DNA from: Plantago elongata
Lineage: Eukaryota > Streptophyta > Magnoliopsida > Lamiales > Plantaginaceae
Length of the DNA: 20,943 nt
Direction: 5' to 3'
Assembly (NCBI GenBank): GCA_036897095.1
Contig: JAYMSP010003133.1
Span: 1-20,943, forward strand
This document shows, one piece after another, positions 1 to 10,913 of this stretch. Both the position numbers and the translations under genes were made by a program. How positions within the stretch are numbered: the first letter of the stretch is position 1; each line of letters begins with the position of its first letter. Under the pieces are notes generated by a model. The model did not search any database and was not told the origin of the DNA. It worked only from the letters and a program-made list of their open reading frames with translations.

Positions 1-1492
1 CTCTGTTTAGTATTTTTATTTTTAAAAATGTTAATTTAATATGAATGTTGATTAAATTTGAATAATTTATTTTAATATTGTCTTTGACTTTTATTATGAT
101 TGTTTAAAAATCATAAACTCCTCGTGTTCTCTAATTATGTTTGTTTAAATATTCGACGAGAAAGACGCATGTTAGAGAGTTCAAATGCATAAATAAAAAT
201 ATTTTTGAATAAAATTATAATATTTTAAAGTTTAATTATTTTATAAATTCATATAATTTTAAATTAATTTGTAATATATTAAAATTGCATCCTGCATTTA
301 ATAATCCTATTTTACAAAAAGTTCTTTGTCATTCCTTCACGATGTAGCTTGAGATTAATTAGTTTTTCAACTCAAAATTTTAATTTTCAAGTCTGAAGTC
401 ATCAATCAGTTCTAAAACGGAGAATTTGAAAATTCAAATAACTCATTTTCAAGAATAAGAATCATGATTTACAACGTAATTGAAATTCTTGAAGTCAAAT
501 TAAATCCAATTCGCTCAAGTGTAACTGTGGCAATACAACAAATGTATAATTTGTTTGGCAACCCATTTAAATCGTCAAAATCTGGTGAAAAATAACTAAA
601 ATATCTACATCAATGTGATTTTCATAATTTAATTCGCTTGCCAAACATGTTAGTGATTACCAGGAGAATCGTATCTTTGATCTGATCACAAGACGAACCG
701 AGCAAATTTCAGTCTCGTCAATTTAGATTTTGGTCCCGTTTGGGATACGACTACGCATGTTTAGTAATACTATCGTGGCTCAACCATCATTTTGACCATT
801 ACTCATCATGCTCTTAAAATTAAAACCGTCATTCGTGCTATTTTTTAATCGACCCAGGGTACCACTGCCACCCCATAGAACGAAATATTTTTGTTTCACA
901 AAACCAACTTTTGACATGCTTCGAGGAAATTATCTTTTTGGTAAGTCACATGGGGTAGCAAAAGAATGAAGAGATTGTTATCCTGGGACAAAAAAAAATT
1001 AATTCACTAAAATAATTTCTCATATGTTTTGGTGGAAATTGCTGGGTTTTGGCGGTTCAGTGCTCTACATATTTAAGGCACCTAGTCCACCAAGCCATTA
1101 CTGGTAGTTGTTGCTAACATGCCAAGTCATGAAGTGAAATGGAAGAGTACAGCCATACATGACAAGATTTTACTACTATGTTCACCTAAGATTGCTACAA
1201 GGCATCCAAGATGATCCAGGGAAACATGGAATATCCAGGGGTAATATTTATAAGAGGAAGAACTAAGCGTTGCTGCATTTCTCATTATGGATTGTTTCGG
1301 TCAGGAACTGAAGTGTTAAAATGCAGAGTAGGGCAGTGAAAACATTATATATAAAATTCCATCCAATCGATATGGTAAATTACATTCAACACGAACCATT
1401 GAATATAAATTACCTAGTCAATGCTGACGCAAAGGCAATAGAAGAGAGATTATCATTATGTTACCTTAATGCAAGAGCAATGTGACTCACTT
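1..1492. other. AT-rich non-coding region downstream of the esterase gene
   Basis: No convincing coding exon, RNA gene or intact mobile element is visible on either strand. The first 300 bases are extremely AT-rich with many short A and T runs, typical of plant intergenic DNA. The part nearest 1492 must include the 3' UTR of the minus-strand esterase. I could not find a canonical AATAAA on the minus strand close to the stop codon, so the transcript end is not placed. Confidence 0.6.
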
Positions 1493-4400
1493 CTATAGAA
1501 GAAAATGATCTATCATATGCTGTATAACATCTTCGCCATCTGAATGCATGGGATGGTCTTTGACCTGCATGATAGTTGTCCATCAGCAAACTATTTCAGC
1601 TGCTTATATGAGGTAGCACTACATCATAGATACCCAATTAATTGTATATATACATGGATATCCAACAGTGCATTGGTGTGTATCCATATGGAGAGAAATG
1701 TCATATGATACCAAAAGTTCATCTTAAACCCCCTCAAATTTAAAATTTCTGCACTCGCCCCAATTGATTTCTACTCCATGATCAAGAAGCATGAAACCTA
1801 AAAAAGTAAGTTTTTACAATTGTCTAATTGTTCCCCATTTCTTTGACCAGGGTTTTGTGCTATTTCGATATAATTAATTTAATTTTAGTACAGTTCGAAC
1901 TGAATCATGTCTGGAAGAAAAACAGCTTGAATGTATGTCCGTATTGCCACTGGGGGTTTTAAGATGTTGAGAACTCATTCCCTTGCTCTCACAAATTACA
2001 ACCCACTATATACATACACATAAAGTCTTATGAGAAACGGTCGCTAGATAACATATCTAGAGACGGCGGCCTATGTTATCAATAAAATCATATTCATGTG
2101 ATTAATAAGACATATATGGTGTTAATGAAACGGGTTCTTTTTTAAATATGAAAAGAAACACCAATGTTGAGATCATAGACGTTTTTTTCTAGGTCCGATT
2201 TACTTTCTAAATAAATTATTTAGAGACCGTCTCTCAGTCGACTTGCTCAGTATAAATAAATTAAGACATCTAAGTTAGTACATTGTAGGAACATGAACAT
2301 AAATTGATCGAGACCCGACAATCTGAGCCTGGCCACAAGTGTAATTTGTACTCCTAGTATATTGTCCACCTTTCTTGGCGGAACTCCTAGCATATTTGCT
2401 ATTGGAACCACCCAAAAAGCCCCATATCATTAAGAGTGTGCTTTTTACATACTCTTTATCTCATTCACTCTTAAGTCAAGTGGGATATCATAGACTCACC
2501 CCACTATAATCTACATTCTGGGATTTTGCATAATCACAAATTTTAAGAAGTTTTGTCATGTATGTGCTTTTGATTTCATGTTCGCCCCCTACTTCATGCA
2601 CAATCAACGCTTTTAATTATAATCTCATTAACCATCTACATCTCTACACAATGAATAATATACTATTATTTGCTCCTGCCCAGCTGATTTCTTTTTAATC
2701 TGAACCGTCGAGTACTAAATCAGGCATTTTGGCAGGGGTGAGGATTCTCTCCTCTCCAATATTATTCATACAATATCCTCGCAAACTCAGGAGATTGATT
2801 ATTGATGTGTGTCAATTAGACTAAACCAAGTGGAATTAAATTTATTAAAAGTTAACTTCTCTATACATTTCGAAAGCCTCCAATTACTCGTAAAAAGAAA
2901 TAATGATTTACATAAATGAAATTAAAATGTCCACTCTCCAATTATCTTATGTTATTTCAAACTGAATTACCCCTACTTATGTGCTCAAATCAAATGAGTA
3001 TGATTATGGAAATTTACATATACACCGAGTTTCATGCAATAATATACCATTGATCTATGTTCCGTTAAAATGTTACACCTAGGTGTTAGTCGATTCGTAA
3101 AAACCACCCCCTGATGCTCAAATTTTACCCCAATTGTGATATCAGTCTATCACATTAGAATTCATAATTAATAACCATTATTTATTTTATATGTTTTCCA
3201 GTAACATTAGCAGGTTACATCTGCCACTGCCGCTTCAAATATCAACCCGATGGCAGAGCTGTAATACACCGAAATCTCTTGTCAACAGTGGATACCTTTG
3301 TTTTGCTTTCCTATTAAATTTTTATTCAAGATTATGATGTCATATTGGAAATGTTAAAGTGGACTTGGGTTGACCTAATGGGTTGTAAATATAAGATCCT
3401 ATAGAGCATGGATACATGAGAACATGAGGTTAATGCCAAAAGCCCAAAACTCAGCAGGGTGTATGAGTATCTGTATGTCTCCTCATAATTGTTAGTTATA
3501 GTGCCAAATTAAAATTATAGTCCAACTTATAAAAGTTCACCAGGAATTAGAATTAAGTTTTGGACCCAACACTTGTTACCAAAGCAGAGTACTTTTAAGT
3601 TTTAACCACTTAGAAATCAAGTTTGTGTGCAAGTTTTGTTATAACTGTAAACTGAAGCTCCAAGTAATTGTTTATTAGCTATCAGGTTGTATGAGGATGA
3701 AAACATCCTGTACTTATTTTCTCCTGTAAATATTTTGGAGACATTACATCTATGGTTGTTTAGGTTTGAAGCTGAAACTGTGAAATATATAGGTAGTGGC
3801 CTTACACAAGCTCTACAATACCTTTTCTTGACACAAAATTTCCATGACCCGCGAATTATTATCAACAGCAGTAATTTTCTCTATACCAAGAATACAAATG
3901 AATATGAAACTTATGAACCAATGTGATCAGATCATCTTGTCTATGAAAGTGGAGCACATATTCAGTTGAACTTACAAGTTACAAATATATACTATTATAT
4001 AGACGTATATCTTCAAGCTATCGGGATAAGACGGAGAGTGGAAGATGGTGTGTGAGTGTGACGAATAGGGGCAAGAAAAATAGTAGATGGCTTCTTGCTC
4101 TTGCATAAGGATGATTAGCTGGCAGCCTATCTTTTGTTTATTGTATAAGTGGTCGGTCCGGCTATTGAGTAATGGTACTCCCGATAACCCGTCAAATTCT
4201 ATTCGTTTGCTTTTGGGACGATTTTTTAAGTGACTTGATTATCTTAATGGATTGCTATTAACAATGATATGAGAAAAAGGTTGCCTAAAATATAAATGTA
4301 TAGAATTCAATGGGACAAATGAAAATGGACCGCTGGTAGAATCCAAAGGGTCTAGGTGTGCAATATAGTGTGGGCTGACTATATTTATTAGATATTTAGT

Positions 4401-7400
4401 GCATCCAAAAATAAAGTAGTAGGAAAAAATTGCACAAAAACGTAAGCATATAGTTTAAATTGGAATGGAAGAAAAAGTAATACAGATAGAATTGCTTTGT
4501 GTATATATGCACAATTTCCCTTGGTACTCCAGTTAATATTTTGGGTTGTCCCATTATAATCGATAGATTTTCAATTTTACTGAGTTATTATGTTGGCTTA
4601 TTCATGAGGGTTCAATTTCACCACAATACATTGACATTGTGCTCGTACAATTTACTGTCAATAGCTTTACTATATATCTACCATCTTTTCTTCTTTCTAA
4701 CCCTTAATGTATGTGCCCGGCAGTAAACATGCCTATACTACCAGGACTGAGGGAGTCAATATGTAGAGCAAGGAAGAAGGGGGAGAGACGGACCTGAATA
4801 ATACTGTGAGCAGCAAATTTAACCTTGCTTTGGTGGAAGCTTACATCTACCTTCTCCCATGACATACGAGAGAGCCCATTTACCAGTTCTTCTGTTTTTC
4901 ATAACAAAAAATACTATGTCAGAAGTTTCATACTAGGCCAAAAAGGATGCTAACATTGTTAAACATGTGTAAGAAACAAATCTAAACTGTCAATAAAGAA
5001 CATAAATGGAAATGACGATGCCAAAATTTATTTCTCTTTCGAACTGTCAATCACCAGTCAATTATGTGATTCAATATTTTAATACAATAATGGAAATAAG
5101 AAACTCAAACACAACCCGAATACCACCTAAATTTCCTTGAGAAAATATCCAACACCTTCCAATTTGGACAGTTTCAATAGATTTTGACTCACATGTTGGT
5201 CACAAACTACGTTATCTTTAAACAAAATTGATCAAGGAAATCCAACTCAAAATGCCCAAACCATTGGAACTCTGAAATAAGCAAAATCGGTGATATTACT
5301 AACCTACTTTCTCCCAAATTTTCCAATACCACAAGCATATATTTTATGTTTCACCCATCAAGCTTAACATCAAAGTGTTTCTCTTTTTCATTCCGATTTC
5401 AAACAAACATCCTAGTATTTTACTACACATCTGGGTATACTATTTCATAGTAGATCGTTTAAATCAATCTAAGTCTCGAACAGCGCAATAGGGTTCTCTC
5501 TTTTAAAAGAAGAAAAGGGCGCAAAGGTTGATCTATGCATTTATGAAAGGTGCAACTTGCAGTAACAAGCATATAATTTTACAACATATTCTGAAAAGAT
5601 AATACATAATAGGAAGACTGAGTTAACAAACCTTCCAGCTCATCCAAACCCTCATTTTCGGCTGTTGACTGGCTTTGTTCCCCATCAGATGCCTTGCATC
5701 GCTCCTCGTAGACAACATGAGGATATTTTTCATCAACAGAATCCTCCCACTGTCAAAAGACAGTTAGAGAACGACAATGATGTAGTAGCAACTGAATGGT
5801 ACCAATCACATTGCAATTGGGAAAACAAACCTTGGGTAGTTCACTATTTCTCCGAATCGACGATGTTCTCCATCCCACAATATCTATATAACTTTTGTTA
5901 AGAAGACAAAATTAAAAATGTATTTTCCTTCCTCTTTTTTGGGTAATTTGATTTTGGAGAAATTTACATGTAGGGTGATTAGCAAAAACAAATACATAAG
6001 GTTCATAGATCCAGGATACGGTCATATCCAACATTTGAGTATGCCACCCTCCGTTCAAAACATCGTAAAGCAGACCTGCACAAAAGAATAGAGCATTACA
6101 TAAGTTCGCAATATACTGAGAGCATGTCGTAGGTACTAGTAAAAACCCAATTGAATTTTTAGAGATGCTGAAAACCTACAAGAAATCACCCTCTTCATTA
6201 TCCTCCAACATGCGCTTAAGCAATGGAGATTTCCCTTCATCATTATCTGTAAGAAAAAGGTGCCTGCCAGTTCTCCTAAATATCCAATGAATTATAGAGC
6301 CGGCAACTTTTTCAATAGCCGTTACTCCAAAAAGAAATGGTACCTGAGAGATGAGCAGAATGTAAGTGATAAAACATACTTTCAATGACCAAGATGGTAT
6401 CCCATATTTAGTTGCTACTTGCAAATTTTAATACACATCATAGTTAAAAGATGATGTGCCATTAAGGGGGTTAGACCTTAATCACAGATTGACTATTAGA
6501 GACAATCTAACTATGTGGATGTAATCTCTCAAAAGCGGTTGTCTTTTCATGGTGAGAAAATGACTAAAATTTCTAGTTAACAGGGTTCTCTACTTTAAGA
6601 TAGATAGTGATAGGGTATACAGGTCAATTACTCCCAATCTCCCTCAATATAGCCCTTTCTTCAAATAGCCTCTAAGTCGTTAAATCACATTCACCAGATT
6701 TCAGGCTTACATATAAACTTTGATGACAGTAAATGGAACTGTTCTAAACAAAAAATAAGAGGGGCTCAGCTACAGAAGAAAACAGAAACATCGCCAACGC
6801 CTTGCACTAAGTAGATGAAGCTGAACCTAGACTAAACAAGTCAGGTATCAGTCCTAGTTAAAGAAATTCATCAGTAGTGAACAACGAGAAGAATTGTACA
6901 GAAACGAAGTCAAGTCTTGTGAAGCAGTGGTACAAATGTTAAAAGTTCTATGAAAATCTGCAGCCAGATTGGAAGCTTGCAAGGGTACTTTATGAAATTA
7001 TCAAATCATCTGGCAGTCAATAGTGTCAAAGAAGAAACTAGTTATGACAAGCAATAACTGCAGACCAAACATCTTGAGATATTATCAGCATGTAATCACA
7101 TACTCAGACACTGCATGCTACATTGCTACAGATTAATGTTTTAGAAACACCTCAGTCATTTGCACTACATGTCAGTCTTAAACTTCAAACTATGATTACC
7201 AACAAAAGCGAAGTCACTTTAAGATGTAAAAGCCAAGTACCTGCTTATTACCCCTAGAACCAAGATGAGGAGTGGCAACAGTGATAAAGTTTATAGGTTC
7301 AAGATCAGCTATTGTACCCTTACAAGCATTGCCAGGTACCTCTTCGCCAGCTTCTGACTTACATGGTCTAAATAATTTCCCAATAGCATATTTTGCCACC

Positions 7401-9385
7401 AGCCCACCTACCGAATGTGCAACGAAGGATATTTTTCTTAATCCAGGCCTCCTTTTAATTACTTCAAGGACCTAAAGCGCACATCAAAAATTCAGAAATA
7501 ACCGTAATACATGAAATATCAGAGAAAACTTTCAACACAAATGAAACTCAACCTCCTCAGCCAATCGATCACCCATTACATCCACACCATCCAATGTCAG
7601 TTTTGCTGCATTTTTTTCGCTACCTGCACAGTAGAAAATATATATATCCAGTGAGTTCTAGTTCAAACAAGTTAACTTCACGTGTGGTGATTTTACTTAA
7701 TCAGAACACCTTTATTTAGCATGTCCATTATTTATAATTTTCCTATTCTGGCAATTACTATTTATGTTTCTGCTAATTAGTTACAGAAAATGGGAAATTG
7801 AGTTGCAACCTGCTGTGGCAAGTCATAACTCAGAATAGCCAGTCACCTCTGAGAATGCTGTTAGGCAACGGATTCTTATGGAAAGGGAGAAGAATCCGTC
7901 TGAAACAGAGTGATGAGTTTGAGGTAAACCCTCTGCTCATTGACATTTCAAGTCTCTATACACAATTCTAACTAAATCCTCCATCAATTGAGTCTGGCGG
8001 TTTCCATTGACAGTGCATCAGACTTTATTTCCTTTATCCAATTGTAATTTCTGATTAATGTTTTGAACTCTATTTTGGTACTTGGTATTTGTCAGTGAAA
8101 CTGGATAATTACTTCTGTCACAACATCTGGAAGCATAAAGTAGAAACAGATCAAGCAATTCCAGATGATTATTATTTCGACAAGATTATGCGAGTCTATC
8201 AATGAGGGTAATGACACAATCAAACTAACAGGTCTCGCCCATGCAAGTAAGCCTGTGACTAACAGAATAAACTGAATAGCCAATCATCATAGGGGATACG
8301 TAGCACATGTGACGTAAAGGCATTGAAAGGAATATGCAACATTACATCAAATACGCTGACACATCTCCACCATGCATTTAAAACTAACATGCTGATTCAT
8401 AAATATAACAGAATTAATTGAAATGAAAAGTTGCAGACTTACAGTGGACGTAAACTTTATCAGGAAGCTTCTGGACAAATAGCTCGGCCGCAAACTTCCA
8501 GTTAGATGCACTGTAATCAGCGAATTTAAAACTAAAATTAAAGCTTTCCCGGTAGATACACAAACAACTAGAAGCGGACACGTGCACAAATAACAAATCA
8601 ACAACATACATTAACAACACAAAGATTAACTGTTCTAGGAACCGTCATCTTTATATAGGGACTAAAAGAGACCAAAACACAGAGTCTCATGAGAGACTCT
8701 TATGTTATCAAGAAAATCATCCTTATTATCAATTAAGACGTCTATGTTGTTAAGAAATAGATACTTTTGTAATATGAAAAAAAACACAATGTTGAAAACA
8801 TACAAATTTTAATTAATAACATTGATGATTTTCTCCGTCTCTATATAAATTGTCTAGAGACCGTCTTGCTCTTACATTCATAGCCAGAAATATTAAAGAT
8901 TTTTACAATGAACATCTGTGTTAAACATAACATACACATAAAAACTGACATTCATTCATAAAACAGTATTAGTATTGTATACGATAGTACACTTATAAAC
9001 ATCCGTCCATCGGTCCATACAATTGTGAAAATGACTGAGTTGCAATGACAATCCATTGCTAGTCACCTGCCCCAACTCATTCTTTCAGAAAACACACATT
9101 TCAACAAAACAGTTCACGACGAAAAACTTGACAATCGGAAGATGACACATAAAAAAAAAAAAAGGAGACACCGAAATATACAATAACGAGTAACACTGTG
9201 CAGCATAAAATGATCTAACAAAACAAAACGGACAAAATCGGAATCGGAAAAGGAGAAAACCTTCCGAGGATTCCGTGGACCATAACAACGAGATGATCAG
9301 CTGAAGCAGCATCGGAATTTGCGCAGCTGTAGACGTCCTCACCGGCGTTGGCGGTTTCGGTGGAGCAAACGTCGTCGTTTTCCAT
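1493..9385 (-). CDS. DUF676-family putative serine esterase/lipase (alpha/beta-hydrolase), 10 exons
   Basis: I rebuilt this from ten exons: 9261-9385, 8443-8510, 7553-7623, 7241-7471, 6180-6343, 6020-6075, 5831-5883, 5632-5749, 4794-4891 and 1493-1564. All introns are GT-AG and the phases are compatible, giving 1056 nt and 351 residues. Residues 31-42 (HLVVMVHGILGS) are the family's N-terminal HG oxyanion segment. Residues 105-111 (VAHSVGG) are the nucleophile elbow with Ser108, an AHSxG variant of GxSxG. ATPHLGSRG, FLTDNDEGKSPLLKRM and FLSALRCFERRVAYSN follow in family order. The exon 9 segment KFAAHSIIQVK probably carries the catalytic His, and the Asp of FLTD is a candidate third member. 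There is no signal peptide or membrane segment. The family is predicted to hydrolyse acyl esters, with substrate unknown. The start was chosen because it opens the frame leading into the HG motif; no upstream in-frame extension is needed. Confidence 0.95.
2031..2236. repeat. MITE-like element with 21-bp terminal inverted repeats (copy 1)
   Basis: The left end at 2031-2051 reads TGAGAAACGGTCGCTAGATAA. The reverse complement of 2216-2236 reads TGAGAGACGGTCTCTAAATAA, so 18 of 21 positions match. The inside is AT-rich and has no coding capacity. Internal stretches, such as TATGTTATCAA and a later AATATGAAAA followed by AACAC-CAATGTTGA, recur in the same order in the element at 8690-8868, so the two are copies of one dispersed family. 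I see no clear target-site duplication, so superfamily assignment is open. Confidence 0.65.
4176..4756. repeat. Possible degenerate Stowaway-like (Tc1/mariner) MITE remnant(s)
   Basis: The left edge TACTCCCGATAACCC (4176) and right edge GGACTGAGGGAGTCA (around 4744-4758) resemble, in inverted orientation, the CTCCCTCCGTCCC-type ends of plant Stowaway elements next to a TA target. A second TACTCC followed by TTGTCCCATTATA begins at 4525, and an AATGGGACAAATG stretch lies near 4308-4321, so two overlapping remnants are possible. The ends are badly diverged and the right-hand TA is not intact. The call rests on remembered consensus and not on an alignment. Confidence 0.3.
7868..7899. repeat. Perfect 10-bp inverted repeat with 12-nt loop
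   Basis: ACGGATTCTT (7868-7877) and AAGAATCCGT (7890-7899) are exact reverse complements. They lie in intron 2 of the esterase (7624-8442). The flanking sequence shows no longer stem and no recognisable small RNA gene. It may be a fragment of an old inverted-repeat transposon. Confidence 0.6.
8690..8868. repeat. MITE-like element, copy 2 of the family at 2031-2236
   Basis: This lies in intron 1 of the esterase. The left end TGAGAGACTCTTATGTTATCA is followed by AGAAAATCAT, matching the left interior of copy 1. The right end reverse-complements to GCAAGACGGTCTCTAGA, matching copy 1's right terminus GAGACGGTCTCTA. The middle shares AATATGAAAA followed by AACACAATGTTGA. The terminal repeats are more decayed than in copy 1. 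Exact ends and target duplication are not resolved. Confidence 0.6.
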
Positions 9386-9768
9386 TTTATGAGTTTAAAC
9401 TTTGAATTGTTCAGATCAATTAGAAAATTGCTGTTGGCATTCACTTTTCATGAAACAAACACTTGAATATTGATGATGAAGATGAAGATATTAATGACGC
9501 GGATGGGGTTGAAGCAGTTGCTATCTGTGGGTACAGTTAGATTAGATTAAATTGAAATTGGGAAAAAGCTGAGCTGATTGATCTAGTATAGTTCTAGTGC
9601 ATAATGCATTCAATTGAATTATGCTACACGGATATATGGACAGGAAGAAAGAGGAGTTGGAATGGAGTGAGTACGTGGCGTGACGATAGTGTTTTGGAAA
9701 TATCAGCCAACTGCTGCTTCTTTTGCTCAGAACTTCGCTTCCACGCTTGGTTTAGATGAGCCGAGCTG

Positions 9769-9778
9769 CCTATATACG
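9769..9778 (-). promoter_or_regulatory. Candidate TATA box for the esterase gene
   Basis: On the minus strand this reads CGTATATAGG, about 390 bp upstream of the chosen ATG. An ACGTGGC core (ABRE/G-box-like) lies downstream of it near 9675-9681. Other AT-rich candidates exist closer to the gene, so transcript start data would be needed. If this TATA is used, the 5' leader holds at least two short upstream ORFs, beginning near 9451 and 9440 on the minus strand. Confidence 0.35.
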
Positions 9779-10487
9779 CGTTTGCGTTACTCATTCTCTG
9801 TGTTTACAACATGTTTTTATATTTACTACAGGTACACGTTCGAAATCGAGCTGGTTTGAAACACGGTGAAGCTTGTAAAGTAAAAGAATGATGAAAATTG
9901 GAATTGATATTTTATTTTCTAGGTAAATATTCAAAAATTAACAGATTTGAAAGATTATGGAATTTTTAAAGTAAAATAATGGTAAAATCTTATCAAACTA
10001 ATATATACCTCCATAAATTGTATGGTATGGTATGTAATAGATATGCAATGTTTTTGATTGCAAGTTTGAATAGTTTTGCTAGGATATTTTGACATCATCT
10101 AGTATGGTTATAACAAGGGTAACTAATACTTTGTTTTATTAAATAATATGGCCACATTTGATAGGAAATTTAAAGTTGTAGAATGCCGGTTAACATAATT
10201 TATTGAAAGCCTATAACTGGACTAAATATATTATATTTCATTACATGACATGGAGAAGTGTAAGTTTCTTAAGCCCAATTTTAAGTAGCTTAATCTGGGC
10301 CAAGTAATGAGCCATTTGGTAGGAAATCGGTCATTAAGAGATGACAGATTCGTTAGTTCATTTTTGTTCAGGATTGAGTAATCCTATTGATTTTGGGATT
10401 TCAAAATCTTGTGTTTTGTACATTGTTTTCGGTGTTGAACTAATTAATCCCATTGTAGTATTAATTAAGCCATGCCCGCCATGCCCT

Positions 10488-10820
10488 GTAGGTGAGTTGT
10501 TTGGTAGAAATACTAAAATGTTGTTCTTTTTAGCCTTCTTATTTTGGGCCAAAAAGTCAAACGAATTTCGGGTTGACTCCAGCGTGGTAAGTGAATTAAA
10601 AACTTGGACTAGTTTAGACCAGCTCAATAGCTGGTTTTAATTAAGCCCAGTTTTTGCTTCTTAGTTTCACATGGCACAATGTGAACCAAGTGTTGTACTT
10701 GCCCAAAATCATCGGGGCAGCATTCACGAATCCGACACGTTAAGACACCACCAAACGTGTCATTGCGTAGTCCTAAAACCCCTAAAACTAGGCTTATTTA
10801 TCTACCAAACAACTCCTAAA
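10488..10820. repeat. Small MITE-like element bounded by a perfect 15-bp inverted repeat
   Basis: GAGTTGTTTGGTAGA at 10494-10508 is the exact reverse complement of TCTACCAAACAACTC at 10801-10815. The match extends outward as TAGG-AGTTG on both sides with a 2-base gap, giving an element of about 330 bp. It contains an internal 8-bp hairpin (GACACGTT 10734-10741 and AACGTGTC 10754-10761). The TTTGGTAG-type ends resemble those of many plant hAT or Harbinger MITEs, but no clear target duplication is seen. Confidence 0.5.
10734..10761. repeat. 8-bp perfect hairpin inside the 10488-10820 element
   Basis: GACACGTT and AACGTGTC flank a 12-nt loop. Both arms contain ACGT cores. It may be an internal subterminal repeat of the transposon-like unit or chance. 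Confidence 0.45.
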
Positions 10821-10913
10821 TGTGTTAGTCGAAATTTAATCCATGTGCATCAAATGGATGGAAAAAAGATCCAAACATGACATTTTGTAGTCCAAAACAC
10901 TCAAAAGAAGACT

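Larger units (their letters stand above)
1565..4793 (-). other. Large last intron (3229 bp) of the esterase gene
   Basis: This intron separates exon 9 (ending ...AAHSIIQ) from the 23-codon last exon (VKDHPMHSDGEDVIQHMIDHF, then LL and stop). The donor reads CAG|GTCCGT and the acceptor CATGCAG|GTC. It is much longer than the gene's other introns. It contains a MITE-like element (2031-2236), a possible degenerate Stowaway-like element (4176-4756) and otherwise AT-rich sequence. Short open frames near 3617-3926 and 4499-4726 show no recognisable motif and are treated as chance. Without this intron the last exon would have been missed; its match to the family C-terminus (VK-x-x-x-x-x-SDG-x-DVI-x-HMIDHF pattern) is what supports it. 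Confidence 0.85.

Noticed and set aside
2429..2455. Hairpin-like TAAGAGTGTG...CATACTCTTTA
   Set aside because: Short imperfect stem inside an AT-rich intron, with no conserved RNA fold recognisable.
3617..3926. Pair of opposite-strand ~80-aa frames within the large intron
   Set aside because: No recognisable motifs and composition like the surrounding AT-rich intron.
9085..9444. 119-aa minus-strand frame overlapping esterase exon 1
   Set aside because: It uses a GTG start in a different frame, reads through the exon 1 donor into the intron, and lacks the HLVVMVHG motif.
10341..10640. Overlapping 99-aa plus and 89-aa minus open frames
   Set aside because: No family motif or signal is visible, there is no promoter, and they run across an inverted-repeat element.
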